A DNA stretch of 64,000 nt from Ideonella sp. MAG2 (GTDB taxonomy: Bacteria; Pseudomonadota; Gammaproteobacteria; Burkholderiales; Burkholderiaceae_C). Shown in pieces: positions 45,030-56,623 of this stretch. Both the position numbers and the translations under genes were made by a program. The notes beneath the pieces were generated by a model that made no database searches, was not told the origin of the DNA, and saw only the letters and a program-made list of their open reading frames with translations. The stretch spans positions 333,991-397,990 of the forward strand of contig PTEU01000002.1 of NCBI GenBank assembly GCA_004359425.1, in the 5' to 3' direction. The first letter of the stretch is position 1. Each line of letters opens with the position of its first letter.

Positions 45030-45065
45030 AAAAAACCCGCAGGCCAGAGTGCTGGCGTGCGGGTT
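45030..45065 (-). terminator. Rho-independent terminator of the atp operon
   Basis: On the minus strand AACCCGCA pairs with TGCGGGTT, and inside it GCCAG pairs with CTGGC around CACT, followed by six T. It lies 45 bases after the atpC stop and also blocks read-through into the convergent lemA-TPM unit. Confidence 0.88.
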
Positions 45066-45110
45066 GGCGTGACAAGAGCGTTCGGCTGTACCGAGCTCTT
45101 TGTGACGTGT

Positions 45111-45530
45111 TCAGCGTTGCTTGCGCAATTTCTGGATGGCTGCCAATTGAGCGGCCATCGCAGCGAATTCGCCTTGCGCAGCGGCCAGGTCGATGTCGCT
45201 CTTAGCGTTCTTCATGGCCTCTTCGGCCAATTTCTTGGCTTCGTTGGCCTTGGCTTCGTCCAAGTCCTTGCCGCGAATGGCGGTGTCGGCCAAGACGGTC
45301 ACGCTGTTGGGTTGCACTTCGAGAATGCCGCCCGCGACGAACACAAACTCTTCTTCGCCATTGTCAGCACGCTGAATGCGCACGGCGCCCGCCTTGATAC
45401 GGGTGATCAGCGGTGTGTGCTTGGGCAGAATGCCCAACTCACCGTTCTCACCCGGCAGCGCGACGAATTTGGCCTCACCGCTGAAGATGCTTTCTTCAGC
45501 GCTGACCACGTCGACGTGAATGGTTGCCAT
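45111..45530 (-). CDS. atpC: ATP synthase F1 subunit epsilon
   Basis: This 139-aa central-stalk subunit regulates and couples rotation. It begins [20 protein letters not shown] and has the beta-sandwich with [20 protein letters not shown], followed by two C-terminal helices. It is the last gene of the atp operon, separated from atpD by 127 bases that hold a large inverted repeat. Confidence 0.95.
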   Translation of the reverse strand: MATIHVDVVSAEESIFSGEAKFVALPGENGELGILPKHTPLITRIKAGAVRIQRADNGEEEFVFVAGGILEVQPNSVTVLADTAIRGKDLDEAKANEAKKLAEEAMKNAKSDIDLAAAQGEFAAMAAQLAAIQKLRKQR

Positions 45531-45572
45531 GATGGTTTCCTCAATGCGTAAGAAGATTCAGTAAGCGAGCAG

Positions 45573-45647
45573 ACGGGCGTTTGGCTAGGCGGCCCCCACA
45601 GCCGTACTCCCTGTACGGCGAGGAGGCCAACGACGCCAGGCGCCCGT
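45573..45647. repeat. Compound inverted repeat between atpD and atpC
   Basis: The inner hairpin is GCCGTAC-TCCCT-GTACGGC (45601-45619). GGCC at 45591 and 45625 can pair around it. The outer arms ACGGGCGTTTGGC (45573-45585) and GCCAGGCGCCCGT (45635-45647) pair with two G-T positions. It looks like a mobile or dispersed intergenic hairpin element rather than a terminator, since no T-run follows and atpC lies beyond it. Confidence 0.7.
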
Positions 45648-45657
45648 ATGCGAAGTC

Positions 45658-47124
<1,467 letters not shown>

Positions 47125-48009
47125 TCAACCACTGATCGCGGCGGCGCCGCTGACGATCTCGGAGAGTTCCTTCGTGATCGCTGCCTGGCGGGTCTTGTTG
47201 TAGATGAGCTTGAGCTCACCAATCAGCGTGCCGGCGTTGTCGGTCGCAGCCTTCATGGCCACCATCCGAGCAGATTGCTCAGAGGCCATGTTCTCAGCCA
47301 CCGCCTGGTAGATCAGCGCCTCGACATAACGAGTCAACAACTCGTCAATGACCGTGGCCGCATCCGGCTCGTAGATGTAATCCCAGCCGTAAGCCGACTT
47401 CTCAGCTTCAGACTGCTTCAGCGCGTCCGCCGACAGGGGCAGCAACTGCTCCACCACCGGCTCTTGCTTCATGGTGTTGATGAACTTGGTGTAGCACAGG
47501 TACACAGCGTCCACCTTGCCCGCCACAAAAGCGTCGAGCATGACCTTGAGCGGGCCGATCAGCGCTTCGAGTTGAGGCGCATCACCCAAGCCCGTGGCTT
47601 GCGAGACGACCTTGGCGCCAATGCGGTTCAAGAAGCCGTAGCCCTTGGTACCGATAGCGACCGCCTCAACCTTGCCGCCGGCCGTTTGCACGTCCTTCAT
47701 CTTGTTCGTGACAGCACGCAAGATGTTGGTGTTCAAACCGCCGCACAAGCCCTTGTCCGTGGTGACCACCACAAAGCCCGTCACGCCCGACTTGCCGTCG
47801 GTGCGCATATAGGCGCTGCGGTACTCCGGATTGGCTTGCGACAGATTGGCCGTGATGTTGCGTATCTTGTCGCTGTAGGGGCGGGCGTTGCGCATGCGCT
47901 CTTGCGCCTTACGCATCTTGGACGCGGCCACCATTTCCATGGCTTTGGTGATCTTCTTGGTGTTCTCCACCGATTTGATCTTGCCGCGGATTTCCTTTCC
48001 GACTGCCAT
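47125..48009 (-). CDS. atpG: ATP synthase F1 subunit gamma
   Basis: This 294-aa rotor shaft begins [20 protein letters not shown], the canonical N-terminal helix. It has [16 protein letters not shown] in the centre and the C-terminal helix [20 protein letters not shown] ending [13 protein letters not shown]. Length and order in the operon (A-G-D-C) are standard. Confidence 0.97.
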   Translation of the reverse strand: MAVGKEIRGKIKSVENTKKITKAMEMVAASKMRKAQERMRNARPYSDKIRNITANLSQANPEYRSAYMRTDGKSGVTGFVVVTTDKGLCGGLNTNILRAVTNKMKDVQTAGGKVEAVAIGTKGYGFLNRIGAKVVSQATGLGDAPQLEALIGPLKVMLDAFVAGKVDAVYLCYTKFINTMKQEPVVEQLLPLSADALKQSEAEKSAYGWDYIYEPDAATVIDELLTRYVEALIYQAVAENMASEQSARMVAMKAATDNAGTLIGELKLIYNKTRQAAITKELSEIVSGAAAISG

Positions 48010-48089
48010 TTGACTGTTCTCCTGTTGGGGGTGGGGCGGGCTAGGTGCTTAGGAAAAAGCGTTCAGCCTCGTCCCACCGGTCAATGGCA

Positions 48090-49643
48090 TTAGGCGAAAG
48101 ATTTCTTGAAAGCGGCGATGGCGCCGTTCAGTTCTTCTTCAGCAGCCTTGTCCATGGCCTTGTCGGCTTCCAGCTTGGCCAGCAATGCAGCGTGGCTGGA
48201 CTTCAGGAACTGGTGCAGGCCAGATTCGAACGCCAAGACCTTCTTGGTGTCGATGCTGTCCATGTAGCCCTTGTTCACAGCGTACAGAGTCGCAGCCATC
48301 AAGCTGATGGACAGCGGCGAGTACTGAGCTTGCTTGAGCAACTCGGTCACGCGGGCACCACGGTCCAACTGCTTGCGGGTGGCTTCGTCCAGGTCCGAGG
48401 CGAACTGCGCGAACGCAGCCAATTCACGGTACTGGGCCAAGTCGGTACGGATACCGCCGGACAGCGACTTGATCAGCTTGGTCTGTGCAGCACCACCGAC
48501 GCGGGACACCGATATACCGGCGTTGATCGCAGGGCGGATACCGGCGTTGAACAGGCTGGTTTCCAAGAAGATCTGACCGTCAGTGATCGAGATCACGTTG
48601 GTCGGCACGAAGGCAGACACGTCGCCTGCTTGCGTCTCAATGACGGGCAATGCGGTCAGCGAGCCGGTCTTGCCCTTGACTTCACCCTTGGTGAAGGCTT
48701 CGACGTAGTCGGCGTTAACGCGAGCGGCACGCTCCAACAGACGGCTGTGGAGATAGAACACGTCGCCAGGGAAGGCTTCACGGCCCGGAGGACGGCGCAG
48801 CAGCAGCGATACTTGGCGGTAAGCCACAGCTTGCTTGGACAGATCGTCATAAACGATCAGAGCGTCTTGGCCGCGGTCGCGGAAGTATTCGCCCATGGTG
48901 CAGCCCGAGTAGGCCGACACGTACTGCATGGCTGCAGATTCAGAAGCGGAAGCTGCCACGACGATGGTGTACTCCATCGCGCCAGCTTGTTCCAGAGCGC
49001 GCACCACGTTCTTGATCGACGAGGCCTTTTGGCCAATCGCGACGTAAACGCAGGTCATGTTCTGACCCTTCTGGTTGATGATGGCGTCAATCGCGACAGC
49101 CGTCTTACCCGTTTGGCGGTCACCAATGATCAGCTCGCGCTGACCACGGCCGACGGGCACCATGGAGTCAATCGACTTCAGGCCGGTTTGCACAGGCTGG
49201 TCCACCGACTTACGGGCGATCACGCCAGGGGCGACCTTTTCGATCACGTCCGTCATCTTGGCGTTGATGGGGCCTTTGCCGTCGATAGGCTGACCCAGGG
49301 CGTTGACCACGCGGCCAATCAGCTCGGGGCCCACCGGCACTTCCAAAATGCGGCCCGTGCACTTCACGGTGTCGCCTTCAGAGATGTGCTCGTATTCACC
49401 CAAAATCACGGCGCCGACAGAGTCGCGCTCGAGGTTCAGGGCCAAGCCGAAGGAAGGTTGACCATCCTTACCGGCTGGGAATTCCAGCATTTCGCCCTGC
49501 ATCGCGTCGGACAGGCCGTGCACGCGGACGATGCCGTCGGTCACCGAAACAACGGTGCCTTGGTTGCGGATGTCCGTCGAGGCGCCGAGGCCTTCAATAC
49601 GGCTCTTGATGAGTTCCGAAATTTCTGCAGGATTGAGTTGCAT
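48090..49643 (-). CDS. atpA: ATP synthase F1 subunit alpha
   Basis: This 517-aa nucleotide-binding but non-catalytic subunit shows P-loop [30 protein letters not shown], the family signature [17 protein letters not shown] and the N-terminal [19 protein letters not shown]. It is complete and without unusual insertions. It lies 80 bases upstream of atpG. Confidence 0.97.
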   Translation of the reverse strand: MQLNPAEISELIKSRIEGLGASTDIRNQGTVVSVTDGIVRVHGLSDAMQGEMLEFPAGKDGQPSFGLALNLERDSVGAVILGEYEHISEGDTVKCTGRILEVPVGPELIGRVVNALGQPIDGKGPINAKMTDVIEKVAPGVIARKSVDQPVQTGLKSIDSMVPVGRGQRELIIGDRQTGKTAVAIDAIINQKGQNMTCVYVAIGQKASSIKNVVRALEQAGAMEYTIVVAASASESAAMQYVSAYSGCTMGEYFRDRGQDALIVYDDLSKQAVAYRQVSLLLRRPPGREAFPGDVFYLHSRLLERAARVNADYVEAFTKGEVKGKTGSLTALPVIETQAGDVSAFVPTNVISITDGQIFLETSLFNAGIRPAINAGISVSRVGGAAQTKLIKSLSGGIRTDLAQYRELAAFAQFASDLDEATRKQLDRGARVTELLKQAQYSPLSISLMAATLYAVNKGYMDSIDTKKVLAFESGLHQFLKSSHAALLAKLEADKAMDKAAEEELNGAIAAFKKSFA

Positions 49644-49737
49644 TGCTTTCTCCGAAAGCGTGACGACCTTTTCAGGCAGTCGTCGAATGAATGTGCCGCG
49701 TGGGGTGGATGAACGTCAGATCGCTCGAACTCACCAC

Positions 49738-50271
49738 TCAGGTGGTGAGGGCTACTTTCATTTGCTCCAGGCGGGCCTTGATCGAGGTGTCCAGCACTTC
49801 GTCACCCACCACCACACGAATGCCGCCGATGAGGGACTCATCAATGACAACCGTGGCATTGAGCTTGCGACCGAAGCGCTTCTCCAATGTGGCAACCGTC
49901 TCGGCCAGCGCGCTGGCGTCCAGCGCGAAAGCGCTGAAGATGGTGGCGTCGGAGACTCCGGTGCTGGTATTCACCAACGCGCGGAACTGGGCAGCGATTT
50001 CAGGCAGCGCGACCAGACGACCGTTTTCAATGACTGCCGACAAGAGATTGGCGATCTTGGGCGACAAGGTGGTTTTAACCACGCTGCTCACCAGATCGAA
50101 CACTTGCTGGGCAGACACCTTGGGGCTGTCGGCGAACTGACGCAGTTGCGGGTTGCCTGCTACCTGACCCACAGCTTCAAGCTGCGAGGCAAGCGCCTGG
50201 GCATTGTCGCCACCGACGGCCCGAAACAGGGCCTCGGCATAAGGGCGGGCGATGGTTGCAAGCTCAGCCAT
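49738..50271 (-). CDS. atpH: ATP synthase F1 subunit delta
   Basis: This 177-aa peripheral-stalk subunit starts [20 protein letters not shown], typical of delta/OSCP. Its C-terminal domain includes [20 protein letters not shown], followed by [13 protein letters not shown]. It starts 2 bases after the atpF stop, a tight spacing that suggests coupled translation, and is followed by a 94-base gap to atpA. Confidence 0.96.
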   Translation of the reverse strand: MAELATIARPYAEALFRAVGGDNAQALASQLEAVGQVAGNPQLRQFADSPKVSAQQVFDLVSSVVKTTLSPKIANLLSAVIENGRLVALPEIAAQFRALVNTSTGVSDATIFSAFALDASALAETVATLEKRFGRKLNATVVIDESLIGGIRVVVGDEVLDTSIKARLEQMKVALTT

Positions 50272-50273
50272 GA

Positions 50274-50744
50274 TCAGAGTTCCGTCTTCAGACGGTTCAA
50301 CAGATCAGCGTGAACGCCAGCGTTGACTTCGCGCTTCAAGATTTGCTCTGCGCCCTTGACGGCCAGCACAGCCACTTGTTCACGCAGGGTCTCGCGGACC
50401 TTGACGGCTTCTTGCTCGGCTTCTGCCTTGGCAGCAGCCACAATCTTGGCGCCTTCTTCAGATGCGCGGGCTTTCGCCTCTTCCACCAGGCTTTGGGCCA
50501 GACGCTCTGCGTCAGCCAAACGCTTGGCGGCATCATCCTTGGCAGATGACAACGCAGCGACGACCTTTTTATCAGCCTCAACCAACGCAGCCTTGGCTTT
50601 GTCAGCAGCCGAAAGGCCTTCGGCGATCTTTTTCGCACGCTCATCGAGTGCGGTGGCGATCGGCGGCCACACATAGGTCATCGTGAACCAGACGAGGATC
50701 GCAAAGACGATCATCTGGACGATGAGGGTTGCGGTGATGCTCAC
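50274..50744 (-). CDS. atpF: ATP synthase Fo subunit b
   Basis: This 156-aa stator subunit has one N-terminal membrane helix ([20 protein letters not shown]) followed by a long charged coiled coil that dimerises and contacts delta. The start codon is GTG at 50744. The length of 156 is the same as E. coli b, with no duplicated b' gene. Confidence 0.96.
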   Translation of the reverse strand: MSITATLIVQMIVFAILVWFTMTYVWPPIATALDERAKKIAEGLSAADKAKAALVEADKKVVAALSSAKDDAAKRLADAERLAQSLVEEAKARASEEGAKIVAAAKAEAEQEAVKVRETLREQVAVLAVKGAEQILKREVNAGVHADLLNRLKTEL

Positions 50745-50825
50745 TTGATGGCCTCAAACGGTGAAGGAATCTTCAGCGAGGTGTGCGCCGCTAGGCGCAC
50801 ACCAGCCTCTCTCGACAACGTCGAA

Positions 50826-51110
<285 letters not shown>

Positions 51111-51172
51111 CTAGTCGAGAGGTTGGTGAAGAAAAAAAGAAAACGAACTACTGAGATCGGTGCGATGCGCCG

Positions 51173-52015
51173 TCAGTGAGCATCATGGGCTTGGCCGATG
51201 TACACCAGCGTCAGCATCATGAACACAAAAGCCTGCAGCGTGATGATGATCAAGTGAAAGATCGCCCACACTGAGCCAGCAATGATGTGCCCGATGGCCA
51301 AGCCGATGCCTGTGCCCACGCCCACCGAGGCCCAAGCACCCCCCATCAGGGCGATCAGCAAGAAAATCAATTCGCCAGCGTACATATTGCCGAACAGTCG
51401 CATGCCGTGAGAGACGGTCTTCGCGACGAATTCGATCATTTGCATGGCGAAATTAGGAATCCACAGCGCTGGATGGGCACCAAAAGGCGCAGAGAAGAGC
51501 TCATGCACCCAACCGCCCAGACCCTTAATCTTGACGTTGTAGACCAAGCAAACCAGCAAGACCCCCGCAGACAAGCCCATGGTGATCGACAAGTCAGCAG
51601 TCGGCACCACACGTTGATAGTGGACCCCCATCAACTCGCCCACGACGGGCAGCAAATCGACCGGCAGCAAGTCCATGGCGTTCATCAGGAAAATCCAAAC
51701 AAACACCACCAAGGCCAGCGGAGCCACCAGCTTGCGGCTCTGGGCATTGTGAACAATACCCTTGGCTTGGCTATCCACCATTTCCACCAGGATTTCTACT
51801 GCGGCCTGGAAGCGACCGGGGACGCCGGATGTCGCCTTGCGGGCAGCCTTCCACAACAGGAAACAGCCCAACACACCCAACAAGATGGAATAGAAGAGTG
51901 AGTCGTAGTTCAGCACCGTCATGTCAAACGGGCCGGACGGTTTGTGGTTCTGCAAGTGCGTCAGGTGGTGGACGATGTACTCGCCCGCAGTCGGTGCTCG
52001 GCCTTCAGCTGCCAT
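51173..52015 (-). CDS. atpB: ATP synthase Fo subunit a
   Basis: This 280-aa membrane subunit provides the proton half-channels. The essential Arg is in VSHGMRLFGNMYAGE, and the last helices contain WAIFHLIIITLQAFVFMMLT. The start at 52015 (MAAEGRAPTAGEYIVHHLTH) is chosen because the upstream extension is not family-like and would overlap atpI. Confidence 0.96.
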   Translation of the reverse strand: MAAEGRAPTAGEYIVHHLTHLQNHKPSGPFDMTVLNYDSLFYSILLGVLGCFLLWKAARKATSGVPGRFQAAVEILVEMVDSQAKGIVHNAQSRKLVAPLALVVFVWIFLMNAMDLLPVDLLPVVGELMGVHYQRVVPTADLSITMGLSAGVLLVCLVYNVKIKGLGGWVHELFSAPFGAHPALWIPNFAMQMIEFVAKTVSHGMRLFGNMYAGELIFLLIALMGGAWASVGVGTGIGLAIGHIIAGSVWAIFHLIIITLQAFVFMMLTLVYIGQAHDAH

Positions 52016-52038
52016 GATGATTTCGCCTCGTCCAGTCT

Positions 52039-52539
52039 CTAAATCTTCGCTCGGCCTCGCCACGACAGCGCGACCCAATAAACTTTGATGCACACGACCA
52101 GAGCCACCAGCAGCGCTGGCCAGCTCAAACCGGGTACAAGCTTCGGGGCCAGCGCAAGCATGGCCACCGAAACGCCGATCTTCGCAAACTCCCACAACAT
52201 GAAGCTGACGGCGGAAACGCCGGGCGCCAGGCTGCTGAGCCGACTGGTCATGCCGCGCGCCATCAAAGCACCCGGCACTACCACTGTGGCAGCGCCGTAC
52301 AGCACCGACCACACAAACCCCTGTTCACGAGTGATGAGCGCTACCAGAGCCGCCATCACCCCACCCACCGCAGCCTGCGCTGCGATGACCCGCCACGGTG
52401 ACACCGACGGGTTCTTTGCCGATAAAGCCTGTGCCTCTTGTCGGGTCAGGGGCTTGATCGGCGGCTTCGCGCCCTCATCTTCAAGGTCTTGCCAAGGGTT
52501 TGGGCGCGGGTCTGATGATTCATCACGCCGCTGAGACAT
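52039..52539 (-). CDS. atpI: ATP synthase assembly protein I
   Basis: This 166-aa membrane protein has a charged, Pro-rich N-terminus (about residues 1-48) and about four hydrophobic segments, starting with VIAAQAAVGGVMAALVALI. AtpI assists c-ring assembly. It is the first gene of the atp operon, 23 bases before atpB, and is preceded by a TATAAT box. Confidence 0.88.
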   Translation of the reverse strand: MSQRRDESSDPRPNPWQDLEDEGAKPPIKPLTRQEAQALSAKNPSVSPWRVIAAQAAVGGVMAALVALITREQGFVWSVLYGAATVVVPGALMARGMTSRLSSLAPGVSAVSFMLWEFAKIGVSVAMLALAPKLVPGLSWPALLVALVVCIKVYWVALSWRGRAKI

Positions 52540-52577
52540 GGGGCAAATCCTTGGGCTAAGAGCAGCAAAGCCTCGGG

Positions 52578-52583
52578 ATTATA
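52578..52583 (-). promoter_or_regulatory. Probable -10 element of the atp operon
   Basis: A perfect TATAAT lies on the minus strand 39 bases upstream of the atpI start. No good TTGACA is seen 16-18 bases further upstream (GGTGCC is found there), so the promoter call rests on the -10 box and its position. Confidence 0.5.
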
Positions 52584-52700
52584 GGGGCAAACCCCGCGCT
52601 GGCACCCTAGCTTGATCCCGCACAAGCTGGGGGGTACTGTTGACAAGCGCGCGATGGCCTGCGTCGATAGCCGCTACAGCGACAAACAGGGCCGTGTTTG

Positions 52701-53606
52701 CTAACGCGCAAAGTTGACTGGCAAGCCCGGCACGTCCACGCGCATTTGAAGCACTCTGCCTGCCCAGGGTTGCTGCGCCAGCTCGCTCTGTGGCCGCCCC
52801 TCCTGGGCCGTGGTGACATACAGCGTGCGCAGGTCATGCCCACCAAATGCAGGCATGGTGGCGCAACGTACGGGCAAGGGGACTTCGCGCAATACCTCAC
52901 CCGAGGGCGCGAGCCGCAGCAGGCGCTGCCCCTCAAACATGGCGGTCCAGTAGCAGCCCTCTACATCTACCGCAGCGCCATCCGGACGCCCGCCATAGGT
53001 GGACAGATCTTGCCCTGGCTGCTTGAGCGCAAAGGACGCGAACTCTCGCTCTTGGCTGAGCCGCCCGTCACGCACATCCATGGCAAAGGCCCTGACTCGA
53101 TGGCTTTTGGTGTCGCTCCAGTACAAGGTGCCACCGTCTGGGCTCCATGCCAGCCCGTTGCTGACCGTCACCCCGCCAGCCACCTGCGTTAGGCGCTCGC
53201 CATCCCAGCAGTACAGATGCGCCATGGCCGGGTCTCGGGGTTCATAAATCGTCCCCACCCAGAACCGCCCCTGTGGGTCAGCCTTGCCGTCATTGAAGCG
53301 TTCGCACGCTGTGTCATAAGGGGCGGCCGCCAGTAGCCGCCGTTCACCGGTCGCGGTGTTGAATCTCCACAAGCCGTCGCGCATGCCCAGCATCAGATCG
53401 CCGCCCAACAATGGGGCGCAACAGGCTGGTTCGCAGTCAAAGGCCCAAAAGGCATGCGCGCCAGAGGCGGGGTGATATCGATTCAGCCGCTTGCCCGGGA
53501 TGTCGCACCAGTACAGGGCCGCTTCATCCGGGTGCCAAAACGGCGACTCACCCAATAAAGAGGCCGGAGCCTCGATCGGGGTAGGCTCAAACAGCGTCGT
53601 CGTCAT
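52701..53606 (-). CDS. SMP-30/gluconolactonase family protein
   Basis: This 301-aa beta-propeller protein starts MTTTLFEPTPIEAPASLLGE at 53606. The family metal ligands are in place: Glu in LLGESPFWHP, Asn in RFNDGKADPQGRFWVG, Asn in VSNGLAWSPDGGTLYWSD, and the Asp of YWSDT. Such proteins hydrolyse sugar lactones or related esters in the cytosol. The substrate is not determined. It sits alone between the atp promoter and the divergent protease gene. Confidence 0.9.
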   Translation of the reverse strand: MTTTLFEPTPIEAPASLLGESPFWHPDEAALYWCDIPGKRLNRYHPASGAHAFWAFDCEPACCAPLLGGDLMLGMRDGLWRFNTATGERRLLAAAPYDTACERFNDGKADPQGRFWVGTIYEPRDPAMAHLYCWDGERLTQVAGGVTVSNGLAWSPDGGTLYWSDTKSHRVRAFAMDVRDGRLSQEREFASFALKQPGQDLSTYGGRPDGAAVDVEGCYWTAMFEGQRLLRLAPSGEVLREVPLPVRCATMPAFGGHDLRTLYVTTAQEGRPQSELAQQPWAGRVLQMRVDVPGLPVNFAR

Positions 53607-53822
53607 GCAGCAGGCCCTTTGTCCAGTTGAAGCGCGCATTGTGTCGCCTCATCGCTGCCGGCGGGTTTCCAGTGAGGTACGAGCGCAGGCTTTCAGCCCC
53701 CCGCGCGCCCTGCGGCGCTCGCGGCGATGCCAAATTTTTTGTGCCATCAGTGCACGCCACCACTTAAGCCTTGCCTTTTGCGGGCGATAGAGGGGCCGAA
53801 TCATGACTGGCAAAGGCGCACC

Positions 53823-55652
53823 ATGCAGTACCCCTCTCACACCGTTCTCTCCCATCTCCAACGCTTTGGCCTGGCGAGTGCCCTTTCACTCTGTAGCCTG
53901 GCTGCGCTGGCTGCCCCGCAGAGCGGTATCCGCTATCAAGAGGCCGAGCCCTCGGACCTTGAGCTTCGCTCCAACACCCTGGTGCGCGCCTCGTCGGTCA
54001 GCGCCAGTACGGATCGCCTGGTAATCCGCTACCGCAACGCCAATACCCGGGCGCAGGCCTATTCGGCCGCACAGGTCAGCAGCGCCAGCCACGCCAGCTT
54101 GTTCCGCGCTGGGCTGCAAGCCGTGGCCGTACACCACAGCGCCAACGGCGCTCAAGTGCTGACCTTGGACCGCAGACGCTCGCTCGCCTCGCTGCAGGCC
54201 ACTGCCGCACAACTGATGGCCGACGACCCCAACATCCTTTACGCCGAGCCCGACTTCATCTTGCAGCGCCAGGCCGCGCCCAGCGACCCCTACTACAACC
54301 TGCAGTGGCACTACCACGAAGTGTCTGGGGGCCTGCGTCTGCCAACGGCTTGGGACCTGTCGGTGGGCACGGGCATCAATGTGGCGGTCATCGACACCGG
54401 TGTTCGCCCTCACGCGGATCTCGTCGCTAACCTGCTGCCTGGTGCCGACATGATCTCGACAGCTTCCGTCGCCCAAGATGGCGACGGGCGTGACATGGAC
54501 GCCACCGACGTGGGCGACGGCTGCAACGGAAGCCGCAGCAGTTGGCACGGCACCCATGTGGCCGGCACCATTGCGGCTGTGGCCAACAACGGCATTGGCG
54601 GCGTGGGCGTGGCCCCGGGTGCCAAGATCGTCCCCGTGCGGGCCCTGGGTTGCGGTGGCGGCTACAACTCAGACATTGCCGATGGCATTGCCTGGGCCGC
54701 CGGTGCTGCCGTCCCCGGTGTCAGCAACAACCAAAACCCAGCGCGCGTGATCAACCTGTCGCTGGGCGGCATGAGTTCCTGCTCTGCCACGCTGCAAACC
54801 GCCATCGACACCGCACGCAGCCGGGGCGCGGTCGTCATCGTTGCCGCAGGCAACTCGAATGCGTCGGCCAACAACTTCTCGCCCGCCAATTGCCGGGGCG
54901 TCATCACCGTGGCCGCCACCACCCGCGCAGGTGGCAAGGCCCCCTACTCCAACACCGGCACCGTGGTAGATGTGGCCGCCCCTGGCGGCAGCATGAATAC
55001 ACGCAGCGCAGACGGCGTGCTCTCGACCCTGAACACCGGGACGACAACCGCAGGCAGCGACTCCTACCAGTACTACCAGGGCACCTCCATGGCCACACCT
55101 CACGTGGCGGGTGCCGCCGCGCTGCTCTTGGCACGCCGCCCCACGCTGCTGCCCTACGAAACGGAGACCCTGATCCGCAGCATGGTGCGGGCCTTCCCCG
55201 CTGCTTGCGCCTCGTGTGGCACAGGCATTGTGGATGCCACTGCACTGACCAAGGCCGCCTTCGTCAGCACCAATGCCAACGTCAGCAATGTGACCGAGGT
55301 CGAGCCCAACAACACGCACGCCACGGCACAGGCCGTCACCGCCACCACCGCCCGCATCTTGAGCAATGTAGGCCCACTCAAAGACTTGGACATTTACAAA
55401 GTCACGCTGCCGGTCGGTGCAACTTTGGTGGCTCGTCTCATTCCTCAACAAGACGCCAACATCGACCTGGAAGCGCGGACCCTGGCGGGCACGCTGCTGG
55501 TGACCGGGAGTAACTTGGGGGCGGGCCGGGTGGACACCTTAAGCTACGCCAACAAGGGCAAGGCCGCACTCGATGTCTATCTGCGCGCCACCTGGAAGTC
55601 GGGTGGCACCGGCGACGTTAACGGGGCTTACACCTTGGAGTTGGCACGCTGA
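53823..55652 (+). CDS. Secreted subtilisin-like serine protease (S8) with PPC domain
   Basis: This 609-aa protein has a signal peptide (about residues 1-35, ending LAALAAPQ), a pro-region (about 36-150), and the catalytic triad in VAVIDTGVRPHADL (Asp), SWHGTHVAGTIAAVANN (His) and GTSMATPHVAGAAALLL (Ser). After about residue 495 comes a bacterial pre-peptidase C-terminal (PPC) domain with VTEVEPNNTHATAQAV, which is usually cleaved after secretion. It is followed by a strong terminator. It was probably acquired or used for extracellular protein breakdown. Confidence 0.93.
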   Translation: MQYPSHTVLSHLQRFGLASALSLCSLAALAAPQSGIRYQEAEPSDLELRSNTLVRASSVSASTDRLVIRYRNANTRAQAYSAAQVSSASHASLFRAGLQAVAVHHSANGAQVLTLDRRRSLASLQATAAQLMADDPNILYAEPDFILQRQAAPSDPYYNLQWHYHEVSGGLRLPTAWDLSVGTGINVAVIDTGVRPHADLVANLLPGADMISTASVAQDGDGRDMDATDVGDGCNGSRSSWHGTHVAGTIAAVANNGIGGVGVAPGAKIVPVRALGCGGGYNSDIADGIAWAAGAAVPGVSNNQNPARVINLSLGGMSSCSATLQTAIDTARSRGAVVIVAAGNSNASANNFSPANCRGVITVAATTRAGGKAPYSNTGTVVDVAAPGGSMNTRSADGVLSTLNTGTTTAGSDSYQYYQGTSMATPHVAGAAALLLARRPTLLPYETETLIRSMVRAFPAACASCGTGIVDATALTKAAFVSTNANVSNVTEVEPNNTHATAQAVTATTARILSNVGPLKDLDIYKVTLPVGATLVARLIPQQDANIDLEARTLAGTLLVTGSNLGAGRVDTLSYANKGKAALDVYLRATWKSGGTGDVNGAYTLELAR

Positions 55653-55677
55653 AATTCTCGCTGACTGCCTCGCACTC

Positions 55678-55700
55678 ACGGCGTCTTAGGACGCCGTTTT
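55678..55700 (+). terminator. Terminator after the S8 protease gene
   Basis: ACGGCGTC pairs with GACGCCGT around a TTAG loop and is followed by TTT, 26 bases after the protease stop. The stem is perfect, so it may also stop transcription from the convergent response regulator gene. Confidence 0.75.
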
Positions 55701-55704
55701 CCAT

Positions 55705-56544
55705 TCACATGCCCTTGAAAAGATGGGCATAGCTGCGGCTGACTTCCAGCTTTTCAGCGTGGCCCTTGACGGCCACGATCTGGCGGCCTCGGTAGTCGCG
55801 CGTCACGCCGGCCACAGCGGGCACGGCCACCAAGGTGGAGCGATGGATCTGCCAAAAGCGCTCGGGGTCTACTTCGTCCACCAGTTCTTTGATGGGTTTG
55901 CGAATCAGGGCCTCGACCGTGGCCGTTTGCACCCGGGTGTACTTCTCATCGCTGATGAAGAACAGCACGTCTTCAATGGGAATCATCTGGATCGAGGCCC
56001 CTACATTGGCCTGAATCCACTTCAAGTATTGGCGCGGCTGCCCGCCCGCCCCCGCCGCCAAACGATGCAATAGCTGCTGCAAGGGCACACCCGACCCCTG
56101 CGGCGCAGATTCCGGGTGGGCACGAGCCTGCAAACGTGCTTGCAAGCGCTCGACCATGCGCCGCAGTCGGTCAACCTCCGCTGGCTTCAAGATGTAGTCC
56201 ACCGCCCCCTGCTCAAAGGCTTCCACCGCGTATTGGTCGTAGGCAGTAATGAAGACAATCTCGGGCAGCAGCTCATCGTCTGCCGTCTCCATTTGGGCAA
56301 TCTCGCGCGCCGCCTGCACACCCGTCATGCCGGGCATGCGGATATCGAGAAAAACCACATCCGGCCGAAGCTGCTGCACCAATTCCACGGCTTCCAGGCC
56401 ATTCTTGGCCTCGCCAACCAAGCTCAACTCGGGCCACACCTCGGCCAGCCTGGCTTTGAGTTGGTCGCGCATCAGGCGCTCGTCGTCCGCCACCACCGCG
56501 CGGGCGGCCAAGAAAGGGGTAGAAGAAGATGTCATGGTGTTCAT
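55705..56544 (-). CDS. LytTR-family response regulator (AlgR/LytR-like)
   Basis: This 279-aa protein has a receiver domain (about residues 14-130) with acidic pair VVADDE, phospho-acceptor Asp in VVFLDIRMPGMTG and Lys in DYILKPAE. The DNA-binding LytTR domain (about 175-275) has a VLFFISDEKYTRVQT segment and FWQIHRSTLVAVPAVAGV. The ATG at 56544 is used; 56535 is an alternative. It belongs with the histidine kinase just upstream. Targets are unknown; LytTR regulators often control envelope polysaccharide, twitching or competence genes. Confidence 0.9.
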   Translation of the reverse strand: MNTMTSSSTPFLAARAVVADDERLMRDQLKARLAEVWPELSLVGEAKNGLEAVELVQQLRPDVVFLDIRMPGMTGVQAAREIAQMETADDELLPEIVFITAYDQYAVEAFEQGAVDYILKPAEVDRLRRMVERLQARLQARAHPESAPQGSGVPLQQLLHRLAAGAGGQPRQYLKWIQANVGASIQMIPIEDVLFFISDEKYTRVQTATVEALIRKPIKELVDEVDPERFWQIHRSTLVAVPAVAGVTRDYRGRQIVAVKGHAEKLEVSRSYAHLFKGM

Positions 56545-56623
56545 GGTAGTGCAGTGGCTCCAACCAGCGCTGACAGCATCAAGGCACCAGGGTCTCAAGT
56601 GAGGCTCCGCTGGTGAAAGAAGA

